A stretch of DNA of 64,000 bases, from NCBI RefSeq assembly GCF_040712315.1, contig NC_134024.1, forward strand, positions 3,557,158 to 3,621,157. The letters run 5' to 3'. The DNA is from Castanea sativa. Lineage: Eukaryota; Streptophyta; Magnoliopsida; Fagales; Fagaceae. Position numbers and translations under genes: made by a program. The notes under the pieces were generated by a model, which was not told where the DNA came from, ran no database searches, and saw only the letters and a program-made list of their open reading frames with translations. Positions 40,043-52,423 of this stretch are shown here, piece after piece (positions within the stretch are counted from its first letter, which is position 1; each line of letters begins with the position of its first letter).

Positions 40043-42832
40043 TTTTTTGAGAAGGAAGACTTTTATTGAAATTGACTATAGAGCGGCCAAATCAGCCTGA
40101 ACAAAAGGTAGAGTGCAAGATGGAACATCCTCCATCCACACCATACAACTTTGTGTTGTCAAAGCTAGCGTAGCTAAACTGTGAGCAACTTTATTACCAT
40201 CTCTCTTTATATGAGAGTATGACAATTGTGAATATAAACTGGAAAATAACGACACATTATTTATCAAATGGGCGAAAGGAGCCAACCCGAATTGCTTGCA
40301 TGTTAGGGCCTTTACAACCACTTTCGAGTCACCCTTAATTATGGCTCTATGAAGACCCAACTCACTGCCAAACTCCACAGCCTTACTAGCTACCATTGCC
40401 TCAACTTCCATGGGCTGGTAAGCCTGGTTCAGCTGTTGAATAAGTGAAGCAATAAGCTCTCCATGACAGTCCCGTACAACAATGCCAATCCCAGATTTGT
40501 TGTCTGCAATTGAAAGCGCTCCATCGTAATTGATCTTGTAGCTGTCAAGTGCAAGAGCAGTCCACAAAGTCTGATGCGTTGAGCTTGAGTTGAAACGGTT
40601 AAGCCTGAGGTTGCTTCTACGAATCTCATTCTAGCTCTCCTCTGTCATCTTTTGCAGCTCTTTGGTAAGGTAGCAAGAGTGATTCAGCCTGAGTTTATTG
40701 AGTTAGTTCCATATGCTCTACACCTAAATAGCAAACAAGTCTGATGGCTTCCTGTTATCAAGAATCCAGCTGCACAACTCTTTGAAGTCGGCAAAATGAA
40801 TCCTTGAACGGAAATTCCATCTATCACCTTCCCACACCTCATTCAAACTCGTGCAACTCCACAAAGCATGCAAGGTATCCTCTGCTTGTAAGGAGCAACG
40901 GTCACAACTGGAATTTTGTAGGATTGTTCTCCGTACCAGGTTTTGCTTAGTTGGAAGTGAGTTCCTACACGCACGCCACAGCAGAGTTTTATATTTGTTT
41001 GGAACTTCCAGGGACCAAATGCTCTTCCAAAATTTCTTGTCCATCTCCGAGTAAGTGCCATCCTTTGAGTTTTCCTCCAAATCCTTTAGAAACTTGTATC
41101 CGGACTTGCAATTGTATTGTCCATCAGCAGTGAATGGCCAATACAAAACATCTTTTGTTTGGCAACGAGGCAATGGTATCCGTTGAGTAAGTTCCGCTTC
41201 AGCTGGTATGAGCACACCCTTAAGCATTTCAGCATCCCATTTACCCGAATTGTTGCCAATGAGGCAGTCCACAGTGGCGTCTTCCATAGATTCAATGATT
41301 GGGAATGAAATCAATGGAGGATGCTTTATGGGCAGCCAATGATGCTGCCAGATTTTGATGCTCTTTCCATTACCCACCCTGAATCTAGCTTCCAATTGTA
41401 ACACCTTTCTCCCCTTCAAAATGTTTTTCCAAGCATAGGAACCGGTTGCCGATTCTTTTGCTTCCATGAATGAACAATGGAGAAAAAAATCTCACCTTAA
41501 AAATTCTGTAAAAAAGAGTACCTTCATTGTGTAAGAGCCGTCATGCTTGCTTGGCAAGGAGAGAGTCATTGAAAAGAGCAAGATCTCGAAAACCCAATCC
41601 TCCTTCTATTTTTGGTTTCGTCAACTCCGACCATTTAGTCCAATGTATTTTTCATTTATCACCTCGTTGCTCACAAAAGAAATTTTTTGCCATTGCTTCA
41701 ATTTCATGGCAAAGGCTCAAGGGTAATTTGAAACAACCCATGGCATAAGTTGGAATGACTTGAGCAATTGCTTTGATTAGGACTTCTCTACCGGCTTGCG
41801 AAAGGAGCTTCCCCTTCCACCCTTGTAATTTTCTCCACACTCTCTCCTTAATATAATTAAAGCTTGCTTTTTTATCCCTCCCACCAATTATGGCAGCCCC
41901 AAATACCTCTCATAAGACTTTATTTCATTCACCCCCAACACATTTTTAATCTCCTCTTTAACATCATCTTTTGTGGACTTGCTAAAGAAAAGAGAAGTTT
42001 TATCTTTATTTATTTTTTGCCCCGACACCTCTTCATATTCCGCCAATATTTTGAGCACGTTTCCACATTCTTGAGAATTTGCCTTACAAAAAAGCAAGCT
42101 GTTATTTGCAAAAAATAAGTGGGTTAGTTTGGGGCCTCTTTTGCATATTGAGAAGCCGTTGATCTCCTTTGCCCTTGCAGCTCTTTTGATTAAGCCATGA
42201 AATCCTTTCGTACATAATAGGAAAAGGAATAGAGAGAGTGGGTCGCCTTGTCTTATGCCTCTTGTTGGGTTTATTAACTCCTTTGGATCACTATTCACCA
42301 GAATTGGGTATGAGACTGTACGAACACTCTCCATAATCAAACCGATCCACCTTGAGCAGAATCCCATTTCTTCCATTAGTTTCTGAAGATAATTCCATTC
42401 CACCCTATCGTACACGTTGCTCATGTCTAGTTTTAGTGCCATAAAACCTGTTTATCTTGAATTGTGATTTTTCATACAATGCAAGGTCTCAAAAGCAACT
42501 AAAACATTATTTTAAATTAGCCTATTCTTTGCAAAAGCAGATTGATGCTCAGTTATAAGATCTGGCATGAATTTTTTTAATTAGTTTGCAAGGACTTTTG
42601 AAAAGATCTTGTACAATACATTACATAGACTAATAGGGCGATATTGAGAGACCGAAACATGATTCTTCATTTTTGGAATTAAGGTGACAAAAGTATGTTT
42701 TATTAGGTAAGGAAATTTACCTGAATTCAACCAAGCTAGTATTGTGGAAGTTACCTCTCTGTTTATAATCCCCCAAAAGTGTTGATAGAATAGGGATGGC
42801 ATCAGGACCTGGTGCTTTTAGGGATGCCATTC
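40043..42832 (-). mobile_element. 5'-truncated LINE (L1-type) retrotransposon
   Basis: A 17-bp direct repeat with one mismatch, GGTTGAATA[AT]GAGATCT, flanks the element (40026-40042 and 42833-42849). On the minus strand the 3' end next to the lower repeat is a short A-run. The element starts inside the reverse-transcriptase region, so most of ORF2 and all of ORF1 are missing, as usual for LINE insertions that stop early. Confidence 0.88.
40076..42832 (-). pseudogene. LINE ORF2 remnant: RT, zinc-binding domain, RNase H
   Basis: On the minus strand the pieces run in the order of plant L1 ORF2: KAPGPD and RPISLCNVLYK (RT fingers, about 42600-42830), ALKLDMSNVYDRVEW and GIRQGDPLS (RT palm, about 42230-42440), a linker with GREVLIKAIAQ (about 41780), the zf-RVT domain (40724-41467, including SLPTKQNLVRR and C-X2-C near CDRC), and an RNase H of RVT_3 type (40076-40567, INYDGALS, KGDSKVVV, GNKVAHSLA). 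The RT active site that should read [FY]ADD reads FANN at 42101-42112, so catalysis is lost. Frameshifts separate the pieces near 42500, 41870 and 41560. Confidence 0.9.
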
Positions 42833-42849
42833 GGTTGAATATGAGATCT

Positions 42850-44368
42850 GATAAAGTTAACTTTTTTCTTTTTGATAAAAGTTAACTTAATTGCATTCAT
42901 TTCCTTCTTCTTCTTCTTTTTTTGGTTAATACGTGACTTGTCTCATCACAGAGTGAAAAACAACACTCTTTTTCTTTTTTCTTTTTTAAAGGAAACAAAA
43001 TTATTGAATGAATATTTACCATCCAAGACATCAAATATAGGATCCTTCTTAGGATAGTAAAACATAAATCATATTGTTTATAATATTTTTATGTAATATT
43101 GTTTCTATATACGAATAAGAAGAAAATAACAAAAAAATTGTTCCATAGATGAGATATCATGATAATTTCTTTTGCATCGTTCTCTTGATCTCTTCTTTCA
43201 CATATATCTCCCTCTTCCCTATAAATTTCAATATGAAGATTTACATGCTTTCTCAGCATAATCATCTAATTAGTGCTTGGATTTTAGAGAGAGAGAATTA
43301 GGCCTTTAATAAATAACAATTTGCAATCTTGGATTTTGACACAATTTTATTTTGTTTATTAATGTTGGATATATGTCTGCCAGTAAACTCACATTAAATA
43401 AATAAATAAAAAAAGTGAGTGGTTAATATAGTATAGTTGAGTTCAAACTCATAGACTTCAATTTTTTTTGGTTAAGTAGTGTTTATATATGTTATATATT
43501 AATTATTCAATTGGAATGTATTATCTATGGCAAGTATTGGCAACAATATTAACTCCATGAATCTTTAACATAAGTTTGTTTTCAATTAGGTTGTAAATTA
43601 TACCTTGCAATTATCACCTGCAATGGGAAATTATAAATTATTTTGGTCCATAGAAGCAGTTGAACTTGTTCTTTATTAAATCACATGGATTTGAATTATC
43701 TCCTCTCTAAATATCTGTCTCTCTCTTTTTCTTTGTAGTTTGCACTGAAACCAGCCCACACCACCGAAAAAATTCACCCTGTTACCGATACATGTTTCTT
43801 CTCCCTCACAAGGGATAGACCCCACAAGTCACCACACTTTCATCCACTGGCAACACTTTTATCTAAAAGTTGTCTCATTCACACCAGCCCTTTTGAAAAA
43901 CAAAAACAGAGACTCGCCCCCTTTTTCCTGGATTGTTCAAACCAAAATTCAAACGAGTGTGGACTTGGCGTCAACGACCTTTTCTGAGCTAGTGATCGAT
44001 GTTGTGTGGCTCATAAACCGAAGTAAGTCACCGGGGCCACTGTTTGGTCAGAATTATTGCTAATAAATATCGGCTCCACCGAAAGTGAACGACCTTGATT
44101 TTGAATACTTTATGACAAATCGAACCACCCCACATGCATGTTTATCAACCCTTTTCTTTCTTTCTTGTTTTGATCATAGTTCCGTTGAATTTCACTGTAA
44201 TGGTGTGAATTGAAAGAACTTTGAGGCTCGGGTTGTGTTTGTACTATTTTGGGATTTTTCACATTATATTTGCTATTCACTTTTCATAAAATAATATGTT
44301 AGTAGTATCTTAATTTATAGAATTCCTCTTGGGAAGAATCTCTTAAAGCCTATCGTTAACCTGAGAAC
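42850..44368. other. Intergenic; promoter side of the NHL gene
   Basis: No gene is seen. The part from about 43730 to 44100 is less AT-rich (ACACCACCGAAAA, GTCACCGGGGCC) and may hold promoter or leader sequence of the gene at 44369. I cannot name a TATA box with confidence. Confidence 0.45.
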
Positions 44369-44941
44369 ATGGCTAATGGCAAACCTTCCGGTAGAAGTCA
44401 CAAACTATGCTGTGCTGTAACGGCAATTTTCTTTGTTATTATTGTCATTGTTATCATGACCTTGTTCTTTACTATCTTCAAGCCTAAAGACCCCAAAATT
44501 TCCCTCTACCCTGAAGGCATAAAAAACATTGACTTCTCAGCCTTAACACCTAATGTCACACTGTCATTAGGCACTGTTATTGCAATTGAGAACCCAAACT
44601 ATGGAAGCTTCAAGTACAAAAACACCACATCTTATGTTACTTATCATGGGGAAGTTGTGGGTGAAGCTACAATTGAGCAAAGATATGTGCCTGCACGTCA
44701 CAAGCTTAACATTACAACTTCTGTGGAGCTTAAGGCTGGTAAATTGCTAATCAATCCCCATTTATTATCTGATTTTGCTGGTGGGAGCTTGAATTTGACT
44801 TCAACAGCGGTGTTGCCTGGGAAAGTGATGGTGTTAAACATCTTCAAGTTCCATGCCACTGTTTATAACAATTGTAATATATCTGTTTTTATTACTCCTC
44901 AGACAGTTGAGTCTATATGCAAGACTAAACTCAAGTTATAA
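44369..44941 (+). CDS. LEA_2 / NHL (NDR1/HIN1-like) membrane protein, intact
   Basis: A single-exon gene of 190 codons with a clean ATG and TAA-side context. Residues 1-14 are basic and cytosolic, residues about 15-37 form one strongly hydrophobic helix (AIFFVIIVIVIMTLFFTIF), and the rest is a LEA_2 (WHy-like) beta-sandwich with PKISLYPEGI, NPNYGSFKYKN and VESICKTKL. Several N-x-[ST] sites (NVT, NTT, NIT, NLT, NIS) suggest an extracytosolic, glycosylated C-terminal domain, that is a type II membrane protein at the plasma membrane. It resembles At1g64065-like proteins. Relatives include NDR1 and NHL3, linked to pathogen responses; for this member a defence role is inferred. There is no sign of decay and it is on the opposite strand to the nearby resistance genes. 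Confidence 0.93.
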   Translation: MANGKPSGRSHKLCCAVTAIFFVIIVIVIMTLFFTIFKPKDPKISLYPEGIKNIDFSALTPNVTLSLGTVIAIENPNYGSFKYKNTTSYVTYHGEVVGEATIEQRYVPARHKLNITTSVELKAGKLLINPHLLSDFAGGSLNLTSTAVLPGKVMVLNIFKFHATVYNNCNISVFITPQTVESICKTKLKL

Positions 44942-45947
44942 TTGTTGTTGTTGTCATTAATTTTCCTCATGTTGTAATCGAAAGATACATATTTACTTAT
45001 CTTAAAAAAAAGATAATATGTTAATAATGTGAACTTGAGGCCCTGAATTGACGTGTATGAACCTTCAATATGGTGAATAATGATAAGATTCTGATTAATT
45101 ATAGAACTGAATATAAGATTCAGTTTAGGTAAGAAATTTGGGATTTGTTCAGTTACTATTATCTCAAATTGGGTGTTTTAAGTCTATCAAATAGAAAGGT
45201 CTTGAAAAAAAATGTGATTAAGATCCCTGTTTGGTAAATTGCAACTTCAATTGGGCTTGATATATAATCAGTTTATGAATAATTAAAGTTTTTGAATAAG
45301 TTAAAGGATAAAAAATGAATAAAAAAGAGAATAAGTTGAGGATATGGGAAATTTATTAAAATGAGCTTTTTTTAAAAAAAAAAAAATTTTAAAAAGAAGA
45401 ACTAAAATGAGCTTGACACGGAGATATTAGTTGTTTTTTAAGTGGAGGTTCGACTCTTGGAGTTTCTAGGCTCTAGGTATGCTAGACCCAAATTTTCTAT
45501 TGGGGTTGCTTATCTACCGAAATATTTTTTTTCCCCGAGTTAAACCAAAATAAGCTCGGGTATGGGATTGAAAATGTTGGTAAAAAAAATGCCATATACG
45601 ATTCATGTGAATGGGCTTTTGGCGTTCAAAAAATTTCCAAGTGCGGTTTTACAATTTTTGTGTTACTTTTAGTTAGCAAACACTAAGAAATCAAAATTGA
45701 GGAGATAGTATGAGATTACTTTCACGGCATATGCCATTGTTCCGTTGCCATTTTGGGCCAGTAAATTTTTGCTGTCCCTACCTGAACTTGTTACTCTGTC
45801 CAAACCCAATTGAAAAAATAGGATATGGAAATAGCAACTGGTTTAGTTTGATAAGTTTCTGTATTTGATTTTGACCTAACTCCTCTAGTGCAAACCCGTA
45901 CTTGATTTTAAACTTAATTTTTTTGGACTTATTTTCACCATATATTT
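44942..45947. other. 3' flank of the NHL gene, intergenic
   Basis: The first 100 bases hold AT-rich 3' UTR-like sequence (GATAATATGTTAATAATGTG). The rest shows no gene or delimitable repeat. Confidence 0.5.
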
Positions 45948-45952
45948 GTATA

Positions 45953-46442
45953 TGATGGGACTAACGAATTTGACTCCCACAGACGAAATCAGCGTTGTAG
46001 ACGAGGCCAGTCCCTGAGACGAGCTTGCCTCAGGTGCCCACATCAGTGACAAAGATACCCAAACCTTTTAATATAGGCAATAATATCCCAAACGGTTACC
46101 AAAAAGCTGTACAGACCTTTGAACACCTATTGAAGTCCACATTACAGAGCAAGAGGCATTAAAGCCCCAATAATTACCACAACGGCTAGGGATTGTGAAA
46201 AACAAATATAAGCTCCTCACAAGCTCCAAAAAGAGGTAGACACACTGAGAAAAACTACTTGCTATTTTTACTATATTGTTTATTTCTTTCCTTATCATAA
46301 CTTTGGGATTAGAGGCGTTGTGGTAGACACCACACCGGTGACCATATTAGAGGAGAAACTTCATCGGTTCCACCACAGCGGAAGTTAAGGTTCGACTTCA
46401 TCTGGACGCACTCACTGTGATTGACGAGCTTGTGCTTCATCA
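45953..46442. mobile_element. Solo LTR (490 bp)
   Basis: Begins TGATGGGACTAACG and ends GTGCTTCATCA; the tips TGATG/CATCA are inverted. GTATA flanks it on both sides (45948-45952 and 46443-46447), a 5-bp target duplication. A TATA-like AAATATAAGCTCC lies near 46204. No internal retrotransposon sequence adjoins, so it is the product of LTR-LTR recombination. It is unrelated to the LTRs at 682 and 8638. Confidence 0.85.
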
Positions 46443-47077
46443 GTATATTATAGTTGTATCAAATTTTCCATATTGTAAATGAAAATAATTATGACATTAC
46501 TCATCAACTTGATGAGCAATTCTCAAATATTAATGTTTTTAGTATTGAATCCACTACTAACATTAGGTAGTTTTCTCGTAAGTTTTTTTTTTATTTACTC
46601 TTTTTTCACTTTATCGAACAAGTTATATTTTATACCTAAAACTATATATATTATATGAGTTTCGATTAGTCTTTTCTTTCAACTTTTTTTACAATATTTG
46701 CTTATGTACAGGGTTTTTTTTTTTAGTATAACTACAATTTTGCTTACTTTCAACAAAAAATTAATCCAAAAGCATACTTAGTTTATAAGCCATTTTACTT
46801 TATTTAATGTTGCATATATACGCATTTTCTTTTTCTTCTTTTGTGAAATTATTAGACTAAAAGACTATTACAATCAATTATTAGATGATAAGTTATTGGA
46901 ATTATGTATTTCCACTTATAATCTATGACTTATAAAAATAAAACTATTGGTATTAAAAGAAATATGAAAAAGAGGATAGAAAGTATGTTAAAGTTTCTTT
47001 TTATGTAAACAAAAATATGGATCATTCTGGATGGACCTGGTTTATCATAGATCTAGGAAAGGGTCATAGGAACTGTT

Positions 47078-48054
47078 AGGATATATGTGAATCATGTTAG
47101 GAACATATGTTAATATAGAATTAGCTAATCTTTTGACAAAATGCATTTTACTTGTAATTGGATAGATCTAGGATGTGTTTAATGCTTCAAGGAACAAGGT
47201 TTCAAGTCCAAGTGTTAAACCCAGCCAAATCTGTTCAAGAATCAAGTGAAGAAGTGCTGGATTATAAAGCTCAACAGCTAGCTCAACAGATGGCATTTAT
47301 CGAGGTTTAAAAGGCAGCCTAACCCAATGCTCGACAGTTGCTTAATAGATACCCTATCTATTGATATTTATGAAAATCAGATTTTCAGTTTTGATTTCAC
47401 TCAAATCTGTGTATACATGTTTAGGCTTTCTTTTCTCACAACCCTAAACATATATAAGAATTGCTTCAAGGGCCGTCATAGCTGGTGCAAGTGAGTACAA
47501 CTTGATGCAAAAGTTTTTCACAAGCATATTGTGATCGGAGACCTAGTTTATCTTTTTCTTCAAAAAGCTGTTGCGTTTGTACACCGTAGGGTTTTGTAAT
47601 CAAGGAGCTTCATGATCTTCATCGTGTTGATGAATTGAAGAACTTTGCAGCCAACATCCTTCTTAAGTTGGTGGTTAGTCACGTACTTGGATCTGTGAAT
47701 CAATTGGTTAGTCACGTACTGGGAACCATGCATTAAAAGGAGAGATTGTCACTACAGAACAAGTCCAATTGGATATTGGGATAAGGATTCGACTGTAGGT
47801 TGGTATAAGGTACTGGGATTCCTTTACTTGTAACCGCTTGTTATGATAATAGTGGATTCTCGGGAGTGGTGACCTTAAAATCACTCGGTGGGGTTTTTGC
47901 CCTATAGGTTTTTCCCATTCATAAACAAATCACTGTGTCAATTTTATTTTCCGCTGCATATTAATTTAGTTGGTGATCTGTTTGTGCTACCACGCTTATT
48001 GCATGTTAATCAGATTAATTAATTAACTTGGCTAATTAATTAGTTAATTCATCA
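47078..48054. mobile_element. Probable second solo LTR (copia type), ends uncertain
   Basis: TGTTAGGATATATG at the left and TTCATCACA at the right give TG/CA tips. The interior has GGTTAGTCACGTACT[TG]GGA twice (near 47672 and 47705), GGGAGTGGTGACCTTAAAAT and, near the end, TTCCGCTGCAT, a pattern common in plant copia LTRs. No target duplication was found (GGAAC versus AAGAG), so borders may be wrong. Confidence 0.4.
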
Positions 48055-48407
48055 CAAAGAGTCAATACATATTTGGTCTATCAAGAACAACTGTTTTAGT
48101 CAAAGTTTTTAATTCGAACTTGTTTGCCAGATATAGATGTCTTACATTATTTTATTTGAGAAGAAATACCTAAATGTCTCTCACTTGAAACCAAAATTGA
48201 AGAATTCATGCTCCTTTGTCATATCAATTTGTGGAAAATTGAAGTTGAAATTGTTTTGATCTCACTACGATCTCCAAAACATTTTGTATTGAAATTCAAT
48301 TGACTAAGCAAATTTGGCACTTCCATAAAGTGATGCCTTTAAATCGCTTAGTATTTTCAAATCTTGAACTTGTATCAATTTCTAAGGAAAAATTAGCCCT
48401 CCTAGGC

Positions 48408-49688
48408 AAGGTTGTCAAAATCGGGATCCTACGTAGGATCGTGGAAGGTAGGTAGGATCGGAGATCGTAGGATTGGATCGTGGATCGTAAGATCCTACTT
48501 ATTTTCAAATTTTAAGCAAAAAACCTATTGATAGTGACTTTGTATGTTATATAATCACTTAAAATATGAATTCATCCATTTAAAAAAAAAATTTTGCATC
48601 ATAAAATGTAATTTGCACGCACTACATCGTTCTTATGTCATTCTAACGAAGCAAAATATATTTAACTTTTGACATAATGTATCTAAAAAGTTCAGTACGT
48701 GTTTAATTAGCAACTAAGTACCCAAAATATTATCTACACATATGGAAAATGTTTTCCAAATTCTAAGTTCCAAATCCAAAATAAGTTAGGCTAGTTAGCA
48801 TATAAAACCTAGCTAACAACAATTTTACAATATGTAATCCAAAAGAGAATTTTCAATCTAAGGTTAACTAGCTAATTAAATAATGAAGATCCTATTTCAT
48901 AATTTTTTAAATTTGACTTAATTTAGTTAACAAAATAGAAAAATAAAAACCCTAAAAGCTTTGTCAAAATCATATACACAACACAACAATATGGAATCAA
49001 ACTATCAAAGTACACATAAATGATAAACTACTAAGTACTAACTACCAAAACAAATTACCAAAAAGCTTAAAGGCAGCGATGGCTCATGCCAACATCATTG
49101 AGAGGATTGAGAGGTGTTGGGTTTTTGACAGAGGAGTGAGGAGGCGTAGGATTGAGGTGCTGGGTTTTTGACTGGGTTTTTTTATTTATTTTTTAAACAT
49201 TAAAGTTAAGTTAAGAAAGCTTAAAGGCAGTGATGGATCACCATTAACAGGGCTGAGAGGTGCTGGGTTTTTGACAAAGGGCTGAGGAGGCGCGGGACAG
49301 AGGTACGTGCTGGAGTTTTGTGTTTCTAAATAGTTTAGGTTTTGTTTTTGAAAACGTTAAACTTATACTATAGGTTTTTTTTGAGATTTTATGTTGACAT
49401 AGGGGTAAATTTAGGACTTCAATTTATTATTGGGCTTCTAAAACCCTTTGGGCTTGTGGGAATAGGTTTACTCAAATGAATCCCACTTAAAAAAAAAAAA
49501 AAAAAAATTCAAGCCAAATGGTAGGATCGGTAGGATCCCATACGATCCTACGATCCTATATGATCCTACACGATCCTACCTACGATCCTAACATTTTTGC
49601 GATCCTGCTACGATTTTAAACTTTTTGGTGAGGTGGGATCGTAAAATCGTGCGATTTTACGATCCGGATCGCGATTTTGACAACTATG
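48408..49688. mobile_element. MULE-like element with GGATC-rich terminal regions
   Basis: The 9-bp direct repeat CTCCTAGGC flanks it (48399-48407 and 49689-49697). Both ends carry GTTGTCAAAATCG[GC]GATCC in inverted orientation just inside the tips. Each terminal region is a dense mix of GGATCGTAGGATC and GATCCTACGATCCTA words (48420-48500 and 49520-49680). The centre has a diverged tandem pair (AAGCTTAAAGGCAG at about 49066 and 49218) and no transposase. A 9-bp duplication points to Mutator-like mobilisation. Confidence 0.8.
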
Positions 49689-49699
49689 CTCCTAGGCTG

Positions 49700-50830
49700 G
49701 ATCGAACACCATACAAAGCCCACGAAACTAACAAACAAGACAGATGCCAAAATTATCAAAGATGGGCACAATATATAGAATTCTTAAGAGAAAACAAAAT
49801 TGCTAAAAATAAGGTGAATACTTGATAGCATTGAAGAAGTAACAAAGGAAGACAAATTCAGGAAAATATATTTGGAAGACATCCTAGAAACTCACGGAAA
49901 ATGAAAAAGTTCTAGACGTGTCACAATCACAAATGATATCATACAAATTGCCTACAGAAATTTTTTTTCAACCAAATATAGGTGCTGAAAATTGGAGTTT
50001 TGGGGCGCCATGCTCTTTCATAGTATAACTGAGCAAAGGGAGGTTTAAACTTGAAATGAAGTAAACAGAACATGTTAACAGGACATTCATCATTGCAACT
50101 CATTTGATGCAAATTTCGCTCTTTGGACTTTTTTACTGCGGGTAGTAAACGTGGCTTGTAGCAACCATCACAGATCTTCAACCAGGCACTAAATAGAATT
50201 ATGTGACCCAATTGCCAGTATACCATTTGTAGAAGCCTTAAACATGTTGCACATATCGCGTCTCAAAATCTGTGGAAGAGTTTGCAAAGATTTTAACAAT
50301 AATCACTTGATTGTCGATAGAAGTCCAAAGCTTATATTAAGAAACATAAATTGATTGAACATCTATAAAGCTCATTTACTAATCTACTTTTAACTTGGTG
50401 AAAATAACTAAATCAATCAATTGAACGAACCTGCAATCACATAGCACCTTCTTCCAGTTGGAGATCACATAATACTGGTATTGACATGAGTGCCTCAAGA
50501 ATGGCACAGCAACCAGTTTTTCCTCTCTTTTAGGCAACATTGTCTCAACATAGAACTATATAATATTCTTGATGTAAAACAGAGAGTTCAGTAGCTCCTA
50601 CTGGTGACAATAGCAACCACAGCTAGAGTAGTGATTTGTGATCCTTTGAGCTGTCTGGAGTTAGAAAGATGAAAACCAAAAGTAGAAACCTGTCCTCAGG
50701 ACTTCACATCTTCAAGTTCACCACCAATTCCAAAATCTTGAAGAGTGTATCTTATTAAGCCCATATCCACTTGCAGGTGTGTTTGTTGCATCTGATTATG
50801 TAAATTGGATTTAAACTGAGGCACATGAAA
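49700..50830. repeat. Duplicated non-coding block, copy A
   Basis: Collinear with 54660-55600: shared landmarks include AACAGAACATGTT, TGTGGAAGAGTT/TGCGGAAGAGTT, TTGACATGAG/ATGACATGAG, GTAGCTCC/CAGCTCC, CTGTCCTC[AT]GGA and CACCAATTCC/ATTCACCAC. No reading frame is conserved. Its position beyond the 3' end of the minus-strand LRR gene suggests spliced 3' UTR or flanking sequence copied with an NLR duplication. Confidence 0.65.
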
Positions 50831-52385
50831 TATACTGAATTTTATTCCCTGACCCCACTTTAATTAAATAAGTAAAATAAAATCCACCGTTTCATTTTCT
50901 GAAATGCATCATTTTCTGCTTGTGATAAATCCATTCTGGATGGTGGATTTTTACAGTCAAATGTTGAAAATAAATAAAAAAAAGAATTATGTTTAGTGGG
51001 ATATAATTGTTTTGATAAGTATTCAATGGGATATAACTTGGCATTATCAAGCACCAAAATATTGGCTAGTAAAACAGAAGAAGAAATTCTTTTAGGAATG
51101 AAGGAATTGCTCATAAATGCTTCTCTATTTGTTAGACAATGACAAACCAGAGCAATGGTTTGAAGCAAATGAGCTAACCCCATTTAGTTGCATGATCCAT
51201 TTGTATGGATTTTATGCATTCCATGACTTGCAAGCCCGCATAGTTCTCATTGGAACTACTGCTCTGGCCTTGAAAATTCGACAACAAAATTGCACTTGTA
51301 TGCATCTCTAAGAAAATTAGAGGATGGCACATAGGACTAACCTGAAGTCAGATAGATTTGTTTCTACAATCTCTTGCAATGTTATATTACTGGATTGCTT
51401 GAACAAAAAACTTCTAGTGGTCTGTGAATAAGACACCAAACCCATCCAAAGCCAAAGAGGGCATTTGCTGGTGGTGAGCTGAAAAAGCCAGAACATTGGC
51501 CTTTTTCATGTGTGCATAAACAAAGTAAAAGTTAAAGAAATAGAAGGATGGTGATGGTAAGGAAAAGTTTTAGTGACAGACTACCAAAAACTTGATATGA
51601 TGCTTATAATTTTTAAATATTTTTGAAGGGGAAAAACAAGGATTCAAATGATTTGAAACATGGAAATGCATAAATGCAGGGTTAGTCTTGTTGGTTATAA
51701 GATTTTCATATCAAACAAGTTTAGTGGTAACGAGGATGGAGTACCTGGTGAGCTTTGAAATGCTGCCACTGTTAATATTTATTCAAAGGTACTCTTTCTC
51801 CCAAATTTCCCAACCTCAATTCTCTCACTGAGCAAATGACGAGTCCTATAAAGTATAAATTAGTTCAATAACCATGTGCAAAAAGGAACAGAATTATAAA
51901 ATAATCAAGTTGTAAAATTCAATATTATGGTTCATACTCAATTTGCCTAAAGGAAATGCTTTCCTTTAATCAAATTTCAAAGCTGAAACTGAGGACCAAC
52001 TGTAGTCACTTTTTCCATTGCTCTTGGGAAGTCCAATCTCAAACAAAAGCAAACAATACATGCTCTCAGAGCCTACCTCCTAATTCCAGCAACAATAGAG
52101 CTTAGGAAAATTCTGCTAGAATTCTTGGGAAAAAAAGAAAAATAAAAAGGGGGAAGTACAGCTCTTTAGAATACTTACCAGAAGTCTTGGTTGCAAAGGA
52201 AGATTTAGTTGGTTCGCTGCAGCCACCTCCGAATCTAAAAGCAAGGTGATAATTTTGAAAATCACAAGCTTGAATCTCACGGAGCTATTTACAAGATATT
52301 ATTGTTGGAAGAACCCCTTGAAGAACATGCAAAGAAATACATGTCAACTGGAAAACATCTAGAATGATGTAGCATCCTTGAAAAT

Positions 52386-52423
52386 AATGCTGGTAGTGGC
52401 TTTGTCAGCTCACTACCAGCATT
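52386..52423. repeat. Perfect 13-bp inverted repeat (hairpin)
   Basis: AATGCTGGTAGTG (52386-52398) is followed after 12 bases by its exact inverse CACTACCAGCATT (52411-52423). The arm word CTGGTAGTGAGCTGA also occurs singly nearby (about 52468), so the hairpin may have arisen by inverted duplication of that word. Confidence 0.8.

Noticed and set aside
47078..48054. Firm solo-LTR call
   Set aside because: The flanking 5-mers do not match, so it is kept only as a low-confidence LTR-like feature.
50860..51311. Overlapping ORFs on both strands
   Set aside because: Neither has motifs and the region lies between duplicated non-coding blocks; treated as chance frames.
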